Shown here: piece by piece, positions 53,640 through 64,000 of the stretch | How the letters are laid out: each line of letters opens with the position of its first letter | Position numbering within the stretch: position 1 is the stretch's first letter | Assembly (NCBI GenBank): GCA_003254925.1 | Contig: QANZ01023381.1 | Span: forward strand, 1 to 64,000 | DNA from: Chamaecrista fasciculata | Lineage: Eukaryota; Streptophyta; Magnoliopsida; Fabales; Fabaceae | Direction of reading: 5' to 3' | Length of the DNA stretch: 64,000 nt | Program-made: the position numbers and the translations under genes | Notes under the pieces: generated by a model | Databases searched by the model: none | What the model saw: only the letters and a program-made list of their open reading frames with translations | What the model was told of the DNA's origin: nothing

Positions 53640-54502
53640 GTTTATTTTAATTTTTATCAATATTTAAATTAGTCTTATATATTTTATAATAGTTTATTTT
53701 AATCCTAAATTATTAAATATTAATAAATGATGTGAAATCAAGCCAAAAATAGATTAAAAGTTGATCTAAACTCACTTTCACGTTCGATTTGACATTATTG
53801 GTTGATGATCTTAATTGAATAAAATAAATCTTATCAAGAATATCTTGTAACTCTAAATTTTTGCATTCAAATTCGAAACAAAAGATACAAAATTAATTTA
53901 AAAAACAATTCATAACTCTAAACTCATATTGTATTCTAATTTGAAATCATAGACATATAATAATTTTCAATAGTTTAGTATTAAAATAAATCACTATAAA
54001 AATATATGACATCAATTTAGCTATTTTATAAATTTTTCATGACAAATTCTTTCTTTATCTAGTTGGGGTCATTGGCAAATGAGGCTAAATAATACTTTGA
54101 AAGTGAGTTTGCTCAAAACATCAATATTAGCTTCTGGAGTACTATTCGACCTTGTCCGCCAACAATCCCAACTAGACAGAAAAAAAATTTGTCAAGAGTA
54201 ATTTATAGCTCCGATTTTGTTGCAGTTGAACTTGAAGTAGAGAAATATGATGGAATTCATGAAACAAATGACCCATTTTCGAATTCGATTTGATCTCGTT
54301 TGCTGATGACTTATCAAATTTAACTTGTGGCTTTGATTTTCTCGCGTTTGGGTTTAAAACGAGACAAATATAACCATATTTAATAGTTAGGGACCAATTA
54401 CGAAACTTTTAGAAAACATTAAAGACTAAAACGGAACAAAAAAATGTAGGAACCAAAACAAAATTGAGGGCAAATACTAGGAACCAAAATAGATTTTTGG
54501 CC
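53640..54502. mobile_element. Decayed TIR element, same group as 59298
   Basis: The right end AACCAAAATAGATTTTTGGCC is clear at 54482-54502. The interior has the repeated pattern of CAACTAGAC and CTCATCAAATTT-like phrases found in 59298-59900. The left end is eroded, so the start is approximate. It ends 28 bases before the next element. Confidence 0.55.
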
Positions 54503-54530
54503 GTAAAATTTAAGTGAAAGATACCGAAAA

Positions 54531-55561
54531 GGCCAAAGTGCGAATTTGGTCATGTAACTTTACTCCAGTTCCTAAATCAGTCCTATAACTTTTTTTTTTC
54601 TTGAATTTGGTCATATATTTTTGCTCTAGGTCCCAAATCAGTCCTATATCTTTTTTTTGTCTCAGTTTTGGTCCCATATGTTTTGAAAACCTCCCATTGT
54701 TAGTCCTTCGTCTATTTTAAATTACAGTTTAGTCCAGAAAACTTCAAGTCCCTTTCACTTTAGTCCCTGACTATCAAAATGAAAGTGAAAAAGCATCCCT
54801 GAAGATTCTCAAACCTTATATCTTGGTCCCTAATCCATGAGTTTTTCATTAAATGGAATATAAATGTATAAACAACACAAATTAAAGCGAATGGAAAAGG
54901 GGCCGAAACTGAAGACGCGAAAAATTTAAAACCCACCAGAAAATGCTCCACACTCGTCGGAAAACGTATGAAAATCGTCGAGAAACTCAAGAACTCATCC
55001 AAAAAGCTCAATTCTCATTGAAATCTAACTCAAATAATCGCCCTCAAATGCTTTAAAAATGAATTTTCAAAAATCCAAACTTTTGAGGAGGGATGTGATA
55101 GAAGAAATGTAATGGATTTCAGAACTTCTCTTTCGGAATTACCAAATATGAGAGAATCTTTTATCACCTTCCTCCTCTAAAGTTTGGATTTTTTAAAATT
55201 CTTTCTTAAAGCATTTTAGGGCGATTATTTGAGTGAGATTTCAGTGAGAATTGGGGTTTTTGGATGAATTTTTGAGTTTCTCGGCGATTTCCGTACGTTT
55301 TTCGGTGGGTTTTAAATTTTGATAGTCGGGACTAAAGTGAAAGAAATTTGAAGTTTTTATGACTAAATTGTAATTTAAAATAGATGGAGGGCTAACGGTG
55401 GGAGGTTTTCAAAACATATGGAACCAAAACTGAGACAAAAAAAGATATAGGACTGATTTGGGACTAGAGCAAAGATACAGGACCAAATTCGAGACTAAAA
55501 AAGTTATAGGACTAATTTGGGAATTGAAGCAAACTTATAGGACCAAATTTGCACTTTGTCC
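54531..55561. mobile_element. 1031-bp GGCCAAAG-type TIR element upstream of LSD1
   Basis: It begins GGCCAAAGTGCGAATTTGG and ends CCAAATTTGCACTTTGTCC, with arms over 400 bases. Flanks TACCGAAAA (54522-54530) and TACCCAAAA (55562-55570) match at 8 of 9. The centre contains an inverted pair around TCAAATGCTTTAAAAATG. It stops just short of the LSD1 transcript, so it forms the gene's proximal upstream region. Confidence 0.8.
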
Positions 55562-55599
55562 TACCCAAAATTTGAGCGTGTACTAAAATTTCAATCCCA

Positions 55600-55790
55600 G
55601 TTGTCAAACAAACACACTTCTTCTTGCTTTACTCTTCAATCTCGTCAGTTTGCCTTCGATCCAAATTGGCGAGTTAGGGAGGAGGGGGCGATTGATTTCT
55701 TGTTTCCTGCCATCTTGATTGATTGGGATTTTTTTTTTTTCTGAGTTGTTCGGCTAAATCGGTTGCCGGGAGTGGAATCCACAAGCCACA
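55600..55790 (+). other. LSD1: Putative non-coding first exon of LSD1
   Basis: A pyrimidine-rich leader starting near CACACTTCTTCTTGC ends GCCACAG before a donor GTATTC at 55791. It contains no ATG that leads into the protein. The next exon begins after GCAG at 56364, so the first intron is about 570 bases. Confidence 0.55.
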
Positions 55791-56366
55791 GGTATTCTTA
55801 AATCACTGAACATTTCCATGGCTATGAAATAGTTGATGTTGAATTGATGGTGCTGTGGGTATTGGTCTGACATTTTATACGATAAAACAATCTGCCCTTT
55901 CTTTCATGATTCTGGGCCTTCGGGAAGCGTTTTGTTCGATTTTCAGAACATCTATATAGACTTTTGATTTTTGAATGTGCTCTCTGTTTAGAACGTGACA
56001 CGATGAAACTTCTGAATTCTGGATTTGAGTGGTTTGGTCAAAATTGCCTGGCGTGCAACCTACTGTTTTTTCTTTACATGGGATGGTTGCTGCATTGCAT
56101 TGCAGTACCCAGTTTTTGTTTTCTTTACCAGAGAAAAGTGGTGGGGATTTTGCTGCAATATGCTTTCTGTTTCATATTTGGTTTATGAGCGAGTCTATTT
56201 TTTTTTTGAACAAATGTGAGAGTCTCACTCCAGTGGTTTACAATAATTTATGGTTTCACTTAATTAAATTCCGTTTCAATCAGGATTAGATTACTTTTAT
56301 AGAGAAGGTACTTGGCTTTATCTTCCTAAGCCTCCGGTGATTGTTAAGGTTTGTAACTTTGCAGCT

Positions 56367-59300
56367 ATGCAGAACCAAATTATGTGTAGTGGGTGTAGGA
56401 ACATTTTGCTTTACCCTAGAGGGGCAACTAATGTATGTTGCGCATTGTGCAACGCAACTACCTCTGTTCCTCCACTTGGTAAGGTCCTTTACTTTGTGCT
56501 TTATCCTTAGTAGATAGTTAATGCTTTATATAATAATTTTCGTTTATTCTGTTAAATATTTGTTGGAACTCGGAAGTAAGGCTCTGCTTTCATTTCATCC
56601 TAATAAAAAAAGGACCTCAACCAGTGAGTTGATAGTTTCAGTAGAAGGGTTGCTGACAGGCTCAAGCTTAAAGGTTTTAACAAGGAAATTAGAGAGAACA
56701 ATTGAATTTGGATAGATTATGTACTTTAGTATCTTTAATTTTATCCAAACTTGTTGCTGAGAAGAACCATTGCTTTCAGGTGACAATCTCTGGCATGTCA
56801 GACTTACTTATACTTAAGGTTGATGTGGGGATACACCTCACCTGGTGTACTGCAAATAAATTATCATACGTGTGATGTACCTTTACTGTCATTTCACCTG
56901 TTGAGACTTTTTTGCAGCATCTCCTCAATTGTATGTATTGAGCTTTATCGGAATAAGGAGTTAGGAAACTAATTTCTACAAATATGAGGTTTAACTCCTT
57001 TGTAATTACAAAGTGTTGACATATAAACTATAACAATGGTTTATTGTTTCAGCATTGCATTTTCAGTAGCATTCCTTTTTAATATTGGTTAATACCCTTG
57101 GTCTATGCACAATATGTAAATCTTCATTTTGTGGATGCATGTGGGACTATAAACTTAAAACTAACTACTTTGCAGGCTAGCTAATAACTGTCACATGTGA
57201 CTCAATTCTAATTGGATGCTTGCTTCCAATCATAATTTTCGTATTTTCCTGCAGGGGTGGAAATGTCCCAACTTTGCTGTGGAGGCTGTAGGACATTGCT
57301 AATGTACACACGTGGAGCTACAAGTGTGAGATGCTCATGTTGTCATACTGTGAACCTCACCCCAGGTGCTATATATTTGTATGTTGCCAGATATGTGAAA
57401 CTCAGTAGTTCAATATTGATTTGAAGGACAGTGCTTTGATTTTCCGGACAACACTATTAGTATTTTGAATTTATAACCATGGTGTTGGCTTTAATTTATT
57501 TGTACGCTTAAGCATTGAATATGTTGATGTCCGTTGAGGCGTTGACACTTGACATTTATCCTTATCTTCTTCGGTCTATAATCTAGAGAAAATTGTTCCT
57601 ACTTCCTAAATCACAATGACATGAAAGCATGATTTTGTTTATATGTTCCAATGCTTGTCAGGGAAGTTTAAATCTACTAGCTTGATACTTGATAGCATGT
57701 GTTTTCTCATAATAGATTGAGAAGAAAGTTGGTAGTTATTTTATAGCCATCTACTTGTTAATCTGCTTGCAGTCACTATGAAAGTCTATTTATTTATATC
57801 ACTGGGGTATTGGATCTAAATTACATATGAACTTACTTTTTCCACAATGACAATTTGTCTTGGTAAGTGCGGATCATTATGTTCTGAGGTCATCCTTTTG
57901 TTTATGCTGCAAAATATTCCCCTATTTTCATCTAATGTCTTTACGCTTATTAATCCCCTGGAAGATTGTAAAACTTGGTGCCTATCCATCATTTATTTCT
58001 TGCTGGATTCTTACTGACATTCTGTTGGTGGGTTTTGTGTCTGCATCTAAAAGCAGCTAGCTACTTTGCCCATATAAATTGTGGGAATTGTCGGACAGCA
58101 CTAATGTATCCATATGGAGCTCCATCAGTAAAATGTGCAGTTTGTCACTTTATAACTGATGCCAGTGTAAGTGTACATACATACGTAGTAGTTCACCAAT
58201 GCATAGATTTTTTTTATAACAAAAATTGCTTGAGAAATTCTGAAAACAACACCGGTTTCAAGTTTGCTAAATTTTGTGAGCTGTGTATTCCAATTCCATT
58301 ATCACGTGATATTGTTTATTTTAGATTCAGGTCACTTCTTGTAGTCAGGTTCATGTAACAGATTGTTGACAATTTTAGGTGTGGCATTTATATGATTGAT
58401 TTGCTTGTGCACATTGACATGTTTGAGAATGCCACTAGTTAGTGACCTCATATTGAGGATCTTAATGATTATAAGTGTTATGTTGTTGATTGGATATTTA
58501 TTTTAGTTTTACCAAAAAAAAAAAAGGATATTTATTTTAGGGTTCCTGACTGCACGTATATACCAACATTATTAAATTATTTGGAGTTCATGTTGAAATA
58601 CATAATGTTGGCTAACATGATCTATTGGGATGATATTTTAAAACCACTCATGAACTTTCACTCATCTCTCAGTTATTTGGTTTAAGCTAATCCTTTGCAG
58701 AGTATCGAAGTGTTTATGATGATGAAGTAAATGATTAGGTGTTCAATTCTTGCCAGTCCCAATTTTCATAATTCAATCGAATTTAATATGTTGTATAGTA
58801 GGCTTGTATGAGTGTAACCACATGGACGTCCACTCTCTAGGGGCAGTGCTATCTAGTAATAGAGACTTCTGTAGTATGTGAGATATTTCATCCTCCAATT
58901 CTTTTATTTCCTATTGTACTAAAATCACAGATACGAGATACCATGTTTGTTGAATTTTATAAGTTTTAACTTTCCTCTCCTCCTCATCGTTTACTTATTA
59001 TTCTCAGCCATTGGCTGAGAGTTCAAAAAGAGAAAAGGATTGGAGTGATGAGGTGATAATATATTCAATTTAGAGGTTTGAGGTGACAGACATTTGTTAT
59101 GCAATTTGGCTGATTATTTGTACCTTTTATCCTGCTTCCTTTCTTTTAGATGGCCAATGGAAGGCTTCCAAATCCTGTCCAGAAACCAAACGGAACAGCC
59201 AACTTTGGAATGGTACCTTCTACTTCAATGTTAATTTTTTTTCCTTCATTTTTCCCCTTCTTGTTAGATTTATTCACACCAGAACATATTGGATGTTGGC

Positions 59301-60127
59301 CAAACCCTATTTTGGTCCCTAATGTTTTTTTGTTCCATTTTGATCTTTAATGTTTTCCAATAGTTTCGTTTTGGTCCTTAGTAAGTTTCATAATTGGTCC
59401 CTAACTATTGAATATGGTCATATCTCTCTCATTTCAAACCCAAATGCGATGAAGTTAGAGCTACGGATTAAATTTGATGAGTTCTTTCTTTGCTCAGTTG
59501 GAGTCATCGGCAAACGAAGTCAAATCGAGCATGAAATGGAGCCCAAAAATGGACCGTTTGTTTTATGAATTTGGCCATATTTCTCTCATTTCAGTCCGAA
59601 TGCAACAAAATCGGAGCTATAAGTTACTCTTGACGAGCCCACTTTCAAGCTCGATTTCAGACCCGATTTGATCTCGTTTGCTGACAGCTTAAGTAGGCAA
59701 AGAAAGAACTCATCAAATGCAATTCTTAGCTTTGATTTCATCGCATTTAGATTTGGAACGAGAGAAACATGATCACATTCAATAGTTAATGACCAAAACA
59801 AAACTTCTAAGAAACATTAAGGACCAAAACGGAATAAAAAAAATTTAGTGACCAAATGGAATTTAGGGTAAACATTGGGGACCAAAATAGGGTTTTGGCC
59901 ATGGATGTTTTCTGTCCTGGTATCTAAATGTTAAAATTACTTTCTCAGAGGCAGACCGTGGTCGTGGAAAATCCTATGTCTGTTGATGCAAGTGGGAAAC
60001 TGGTATATATATTTTTCCCTTCCTTTGTTTCGGCTCTAAATCTTGTGACCAAAGCAAGGTTTACTGACTTTTCAATATGTCACAGGTGAGCAATGTTGTT
60101 GTTGGTGTTACAACAGAGAAGAAATAA
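56367..60127 (+). CDS. LSD1: LSD1 orthologue, three LSD1-type zinc fingers
   Basis: This is a nuclear/cytosolic zinc-finger protein that in Arabidopsis restrains superoxide-dependent cell death, binding transcription factors and metacaspase 1. Exons: 56367-56478, 57255-57365, 58057-58166, 59150-59212, 59949-60002, 60086-60127; 163 residues. Each of the first three exons encodes one finger: Cys7/10/25/28, Cys46/49/64/67 and Cys83/86/101/104, with the family core [14 protein letters not shown]. The C-terminus reads [20 protein letters not shown] and ends GVTTEKK, close to the Arabidopsis protein. The exon 4/5 junction is uncertain. The donor after FGM (59213) with the AG at 59948 gives RQTVVV; a second pair (after PSTS, with the acceptor two bases later) gives SMQTVVV and resembles relatives more. 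Finger 1 has Cys24 beside Cys25 where an Arg is usual. Confidence 0.93.
59298..59900. mobile_element. 603-bp GGCCAAA-type TIR element inside an LSD1 intron
   Basis: The ends are GGCCAAACCCTATTTTGGTCC and GGACCAAAATAGGGTTTTGGCC. Flanks TTGGATGTT (59289-59297) and ATGGATGTT (59901-59909) match at 8 of 9. The long arms repeat phrases such as GAAATGAGAGAAATATG in both orientations. It is the best preserved member of the group that includes 53640-54502. It lies between LSD1 exons 4 and 5. Confidence 0.85.
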
Positions 60128-61080
60128 TGTCCTTGTAAACCTTATGCTCTTCTTTAAAAAGTACACTTTTTGAGCCATTCCCTGAGTGGTTGGCACCGGA
60201 TGATGCATAGCTTTTGTGTATATGATATTGAAATCTGCAAGGGGAACTACTTTCAAATTTCGATACAAGACTTTAAAGTACTTTTTTTTAAAGTTTTTGT
60301 GAGTATGAGGAGGATAAGAAGTGGAAAGGGCATCCGAGACCCAAGTGATTATCAGATTGCTCTCTGTTGCTGCCAAATCAATTGGTTCATTCAGATTATT
60401 TATTGACACATGCGTTTGCTAAGGTGTTAAGTTAATGATAAAACTTAAGTGTGTATGCTTTATTTCTATCATAAAATAATAAACAAAAGTAATAATAAAT
60501 TTAGTCACCCATATTGCAATTTATCTTTTCGGCCAAAAAAAATTTATTGCAATTTTCTTATTTACTATTTAGTTAGTTTTGGTATTAAATGAGATTAAGA
60601 CAATAATATCCGCAAATAAATATAAAATAGACAATGTATGTTATATACATATTATCTAACAAGAAAGAGAAATTCGTATCTTTCTCTTTTTATCTAGTTA
60701 CATTATTGATATATAAATTTTAAAATATAACTAAACAAATAAAATAACATGCACTTGAAACTGTTATTTTAACTAACTTCTAAAAAAATCTTATAGAACT
60801 TTTAAATGTTTTGTGTTTATTATAAGTTTTTATTAATCACAATTTTTATTCTCTTTTTGTTTTTTGTAATTAATTCTATAAAAAAATATTTTTATATTCT
60901 CTGTATTAGAATTAGTCATGTAAAACAATTTCGTTACAAAAAATGTAACTAACAGCCTACCCCAAAAAAAAAAAATGTAACTAACATCATATAATTTCAA
61001 TCACATTTTTAACCGTTAAAAACGACCATTTTTTTGGCCAAGAAAAACGTCTATTTCAGAGTATTACAAAGAGCCTATGA
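60128..61080. other. LSD1 3' region and intergenic sequence
   Basis: The probable 3' UTR runs to about 60420. After that the sequence is AT-rich with no gene or clear repeat. Confidence 0.4.
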
Positions 61081-61084
61081 AGCA

Positions 61085-61625
61085 TGGACACTGACACGGA
61101 CACGAGACACGACACGGACACGGACACAGCGACACGTTAAACTCTCAAAATTACGCGACACGACACGACACGACATATATTTATATATATAAATAATTAA
61201 ATATTCATAATTTTTAATGAAAAATTTAAAAATTACAANNNNNNNNNNNNNNNNNNNNNNNNNNNNNNNNNNNNNNNNNNNNNNNNNNNNNNNNNNNNNN
61301 NNNNNNNNNNNNNNNNNNNNNNNNNNNNNNNNNNNNNNNNNNNNNNNNNNNNNNNNNNNNNNNNNNNNNNNNNNNNNNNNNNNNNNNNNNNNNNNNNNNN
61401 NNNNNNNNNNNNNNNNNNNNNNNNNNNNNNNNNNNNNNNNNNNNNNNNNNNNNNNNNNNNNNNNNNNNNNNNNNNNNNNNNNNNNNNNNNNNNNNNNNNN
61501 NNNNNNNNNNNNNNNNNNNNNNNNNNNNNNNNNNNNNNNNNNNNNNNNNNNNNNNNNNNNNNNNNNNNNNNNNNNNNNNNNNNNNNNNNNNNNNNNNNNN
61601 NNNNNNNNNNNNNNNNNNNNNNNNN
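61085..61625. repeat. ACACG(ac) simple repeat and assembly gap
   Basis: A stretch of degenerate GACACG units (61088-61170) resembles a widespread plant dispersed repeat. AT-rich sequence follows and then 387 undetermined bases (61239-61625). Confidence 0.8.
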
Positions 61626-61773
61626 AAAAAAAATACTCTTCACTTATTTATTTTAGAATTTAAATAAAGTCTAGCTTTTATTTGAGTCGAAATATTCTAC
61701 AGAAGAGATAATTTTTTTTTTCTGATAATAATGTTTTAAAGACAAAAATTATAGAAAATGCTCACTTTATACT

Positions 61774-61827
61774 AGTATGTACATTTTCTATAACCACTGC
61801 TTCCAATATATAGAAAATGTACATACT
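61774..61827. repeat. Perfect 19-bp inverted repeat upstream of the glucosidase gene
   Basis: AGTATGTACATTTTCTATA (61774-61792) and its exact complement (61809-61827) are separated by 16 bases. It may be a remnant of a small TIR element or a regulatory hairpin; no target-site duplication was recognised. Confidence 0.8.
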
Positions 61828-61914
61828 TGTCCAAATATATCTATCTACTCGTCAACAATGTCATCGAGAATTCTCCATTTTTCCGTGGCTTTCAATAATT
61901 TTGTATTTATTTAA

Positions 61915-61917
61915 TAT

Positions 61918-61949
<32 letters not shown>
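61915..61949 (+). promoter_or_regulatory. Five tandem TATAAAG heptamers before the glucosidase gene
   Basis: TATAAAG is repeated five times without error, ending 66 bases before the ATG at 62016. Any of the units could act as a TATA box, so the core promoter itself is a short tandem repeat. Confidence 0.7.
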
Positions 61950-62015
61950 TGACGATCCATTATTTTCTAATTTCTATCCTCAGTCCCTCATCCTCTCCTC
62001 CCAAAACAATCCATA

Positions 62016-64000
62016 ATGCCTTCAGCTAGTGGGAGTGATTACAGAACAGTCACTCCCACTCCATTGATTACTATCTCTCTTCTCTTTCTCTTCATCTGCG
62101 TTCTCTCTGGTTATGCTCAAGCAATTCCTTCTTCTTCCTCATCCTCAAGCTCTCATGGAGAAAATCAAGAAGCAGAAGAAGGTACTGTTGGCTATGGCTA
62201 CGCAATCAGAAACGTGAGCACCGTTCGCTATGGGGATTCTCTGACTCTGAGTGCTAGCCTTGGCCTCATCAAGCCTTCCTCTGTTTTCGGACCTGATATT
62301 CCATATCTCAACCTTGCGGCCAGGTAACAAAATTAACCACCAGATTCCAGCGATTCTTTCTCTTGTTACTTCCGTAATCTTCCAAGTGATTTTAAACTCA
62401 GTGTTTCCCTTCGATCTTTGAAATTGTAAGATTAAATAAACCTAATAATTGATTTACTTTGAGTGAAACTATTTGAGGTGTGAATTAGTGATTTAAGTTG
62501 AGTTATAATTGTCTAATTCGGTAAACAGGTCTGATCAATGAAATTATGATGAAATGGTGTAGTCAAAGAAGATAACTGAGATATGAAACACACGATTTAA
62601 GGGATATACCGTAATAAGGAAGAAATTCACTATATTTGACTATTTATCTTGCTAAAGTGTATTTTTGGTCCCATAATTTTGGTAAAGGTCTCAATTTGGC
62701 CTCATAATTTCTTTTGTTGCAATTTTGGTCCCATAACTTTGGCAAAGGTCTCAATTTGTTCTCATAACTTTTTTTTGTTACAATTTTAGTCTCATAACTT
62801 CTGAAAATGTCCCACCATTGGTCCCAATCTGACTTCCATTCATTTTTCTGCTGTTAAAGATGATTTGACATACTGCGTTGAATGATGACATGACAAATAT
62901 GTGTGAAGTGGATTTAACGATAGATAATGGATGGAAATCAGCTTGGGATCAATGGTGAGACGTTTTCAAAAGCTATGGGACTAAAATTGTAACAAAAAAA
63001 TTATGGGACCAAATTGAGACCTTTGCCAAAATTATGGGACTAAAAGTGCACTTTAGCCTTTAATTAAAGACTTTAAGTTATTGTTATCAACTCTTGATAC
63101 TTGATTAGCTAGGACAAAAAAAGTTAATTTCGACTGAAAATAGGAAAAACATCCTCCATTAGAACATTTGTTAATTTTATGAATCGATTGAAGAACATTT
63201 AAATTTGTAGTGTTATTTATTTTATGTGTTCGATGCTAACGTAAATAAATATCATTTGTAATTTGGATAAAAATGTAATTGTATATTCTTGAAAGAAACA
63301 TTAATGATTAAACATACCTTAGTTGTATAATGTGTATTTGATATTATTTTCCCACTATTTTTATCATTGACCGAGTTTGAATCACAGACTAATGATAAGA
63401 AATTTTGTTTTAGAAGTTAAAAAATATATATTTTTGTTAGTATTATTTTCCCATTTTCCCGTTTGCATGGTTCAAGTTCAAAAGATAACATACCCAAAAT
63501 GTAACGAAATTTCAAATCATGTTATAATTGCTCTGTTTTTCACATCTGCCCTGTTACTGATTGCAGCTTCGAGAGCAAAGATTGCTTCAGAGTAAGAATC
63601 AGCGACTCAACCCATCAAAGATGGGAAATCCCACAAGAACTCATTCCTCGCAATTCCCATTTCCCTCACTCGTCATTTTCTCTGCAACAACAACAACACA
63701 ATCTTCAATCACAGCACATCCTCTCAAATCCCAATTCTGACTTCATCTTCACCCTCCGCAACACCACTCCCTTTGGCTTCACACTCTCTCGCCAATCCTC
63801 AAACGATGTCGTTTTCGACACCTCCCCTGACCCTTCAGACCCCTCCACATTTCTCGTCTTCAAGGACCAGTACCTTCAACTATCATCCTCCATTCCCACA
63901 CATAGGGCTTCTCTCTATGGCCTTGGGGAGCACACAAAGAGTTCCTTCAAGATCTCACCCAATCAATCCCTTACTTTGTGGAATGCTGATATTGCAAGCC
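62016..64000 (+). CDS. Alpha-glucosidase, GH31, 5' part
   Basis: Exons seen are 62016-62323 and 63567 onward to the window end; the gene is cut by the edge. A signal peptide (about residues 16-36, [13 protein letters not shown]) is followed by a serine run. Then comes [10 protein letters not shown] and [19 protein letters not shown], spliced (AG plus C gives Ser) to [20 protein letters not shown], then [11 protein letters not shown] and [14 protein letters not shown], ending TLWNADI. These motifs belong to the N-terminal beta-sandwich of plant GH31 enzymes. LYGLGEHTK with TLWNADI fits alpha-glucosidase (starch and maltooligosaccharide hydrolysis, apoplast or vacuole) better than alpha-xylosidase. 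The catalytic Asp residues lie beyond the window. Intron 1 contains a TIR element. Confidence 0.92.
62651..63057. mobile_element. TIR element in intron 1 of the glucosidase gene
   Basis: The ends GCTAAAGTGTATTTTTGGTCCC and GGGACTAAAAGTGCACTTTAGC are inverted. CAAAGGTCTCAATTTGG-like phrases repeat inside both arms. No clear target-site duplication is seen (ATTTATCTT on the left, CTTTAATTA on the right), so it may be old. Confidence 0.65.

Noticed and set aside
55964-56289. Short open frames before the LSD1 start
   Set aside because: They overlap each other in three frames, lie in the 5' intron and have no family resemblance.
61217-61663. Long open frames across 61.2-61.7 kb on both strands
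   Set aside because: They run through 387 undetermined bases and have no real sequence support.

Overview
This is a stretch of eudicot nuclear genome. It is AT-rich, has long introns with GT-AG borders, and is full of TIR elements, Helitrons, LINE and LTR remnants. The proteins it encodes are plant families: berberine-bridge-enzyme-like oxidases, a DUF247 protein, organellar TWINKLE, an LSD1-type zinc-finger protein and a GH31 alpha-glucosidase. Species cannot be fixed from the sequence. Two assembly gaps (23079-23143 and 61239-61625) and three single N bases (near 12415, 18926 and 28362) are present.

Layout. 1-8.7 kb: repeats only. A foldback with telomere-like tracts is followed by an ancient duplicate of a BBE upstream region, a decayed Ty3/gypsy gag fragment with its LTR, two TIR elements with exact 9-10 bp target-site duplications (TSDs), a LINE-derived element and two head-to-tail Helitrons. 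8.8-21.6 kb: two intronless BBE-like genes on the + strand (BBE-a and BBE-b, about 92% identical by hand count). They lie in a tandem-duplicated unit whose flanks are also colinear. Between them sits a decayed MULE on the - strand carrying a transposase C-terminus and a plant-mobile-domain (PMD) gene. 21.6-26.6 kb: gene-free, with two more LINE-derived insertions. 26.6-30.8 kb: two further BBE-like genes on the - strand (BBE-c and BBE-d), convergent with the first pair. 31.5-33.8 kb: a DUF247 gene. 35.0-45.3 kb: a 21-exon TWINKLE primase-helicase gene (713 codons, reconstructed with every splice phase consistent). 45.7-49.2 kb: TIR elements, one of them a 1.3-kb Pack-MULE-like element with an exact 9-bp TSD carrying a DUF1645-like gene fragment. 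49.4-51.9 kb: a five-exon coiled-coil protein gene. 52-55.6 kb: decayed repeats. 55.6-60.1 kb: an LSD1 orthologue with three zinc fingers and a TIR element in an intron. 62.0-64.0 kb: the 5' part of an alpha-glucosidase gene that runs off the window.

Functionally the only real gene cluster is the set of four secreted flavoenzymes. All keep both covalent FAD residues (His and Cys) and a valine at Cys+3, the position that in this family lets oxygen reach the flavin, so all four are predicted oxidases. The + pair and the - pair differ at an active-site lysine, so they probably act on different substrates. TWINKLE, the coiled-coil gene, LSD1 and the glucosidase are ordinary housekeeping or stress genes with no evident shared pathway. 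The most informative unexplained structure is in the mobile DNA: a broad set of GGCCAAAG-type long-TIR elements with 9-10 bp TSDs, a roughly 640-bp LINE-derived family whose two copies are the same length, and tandem Helitrons.
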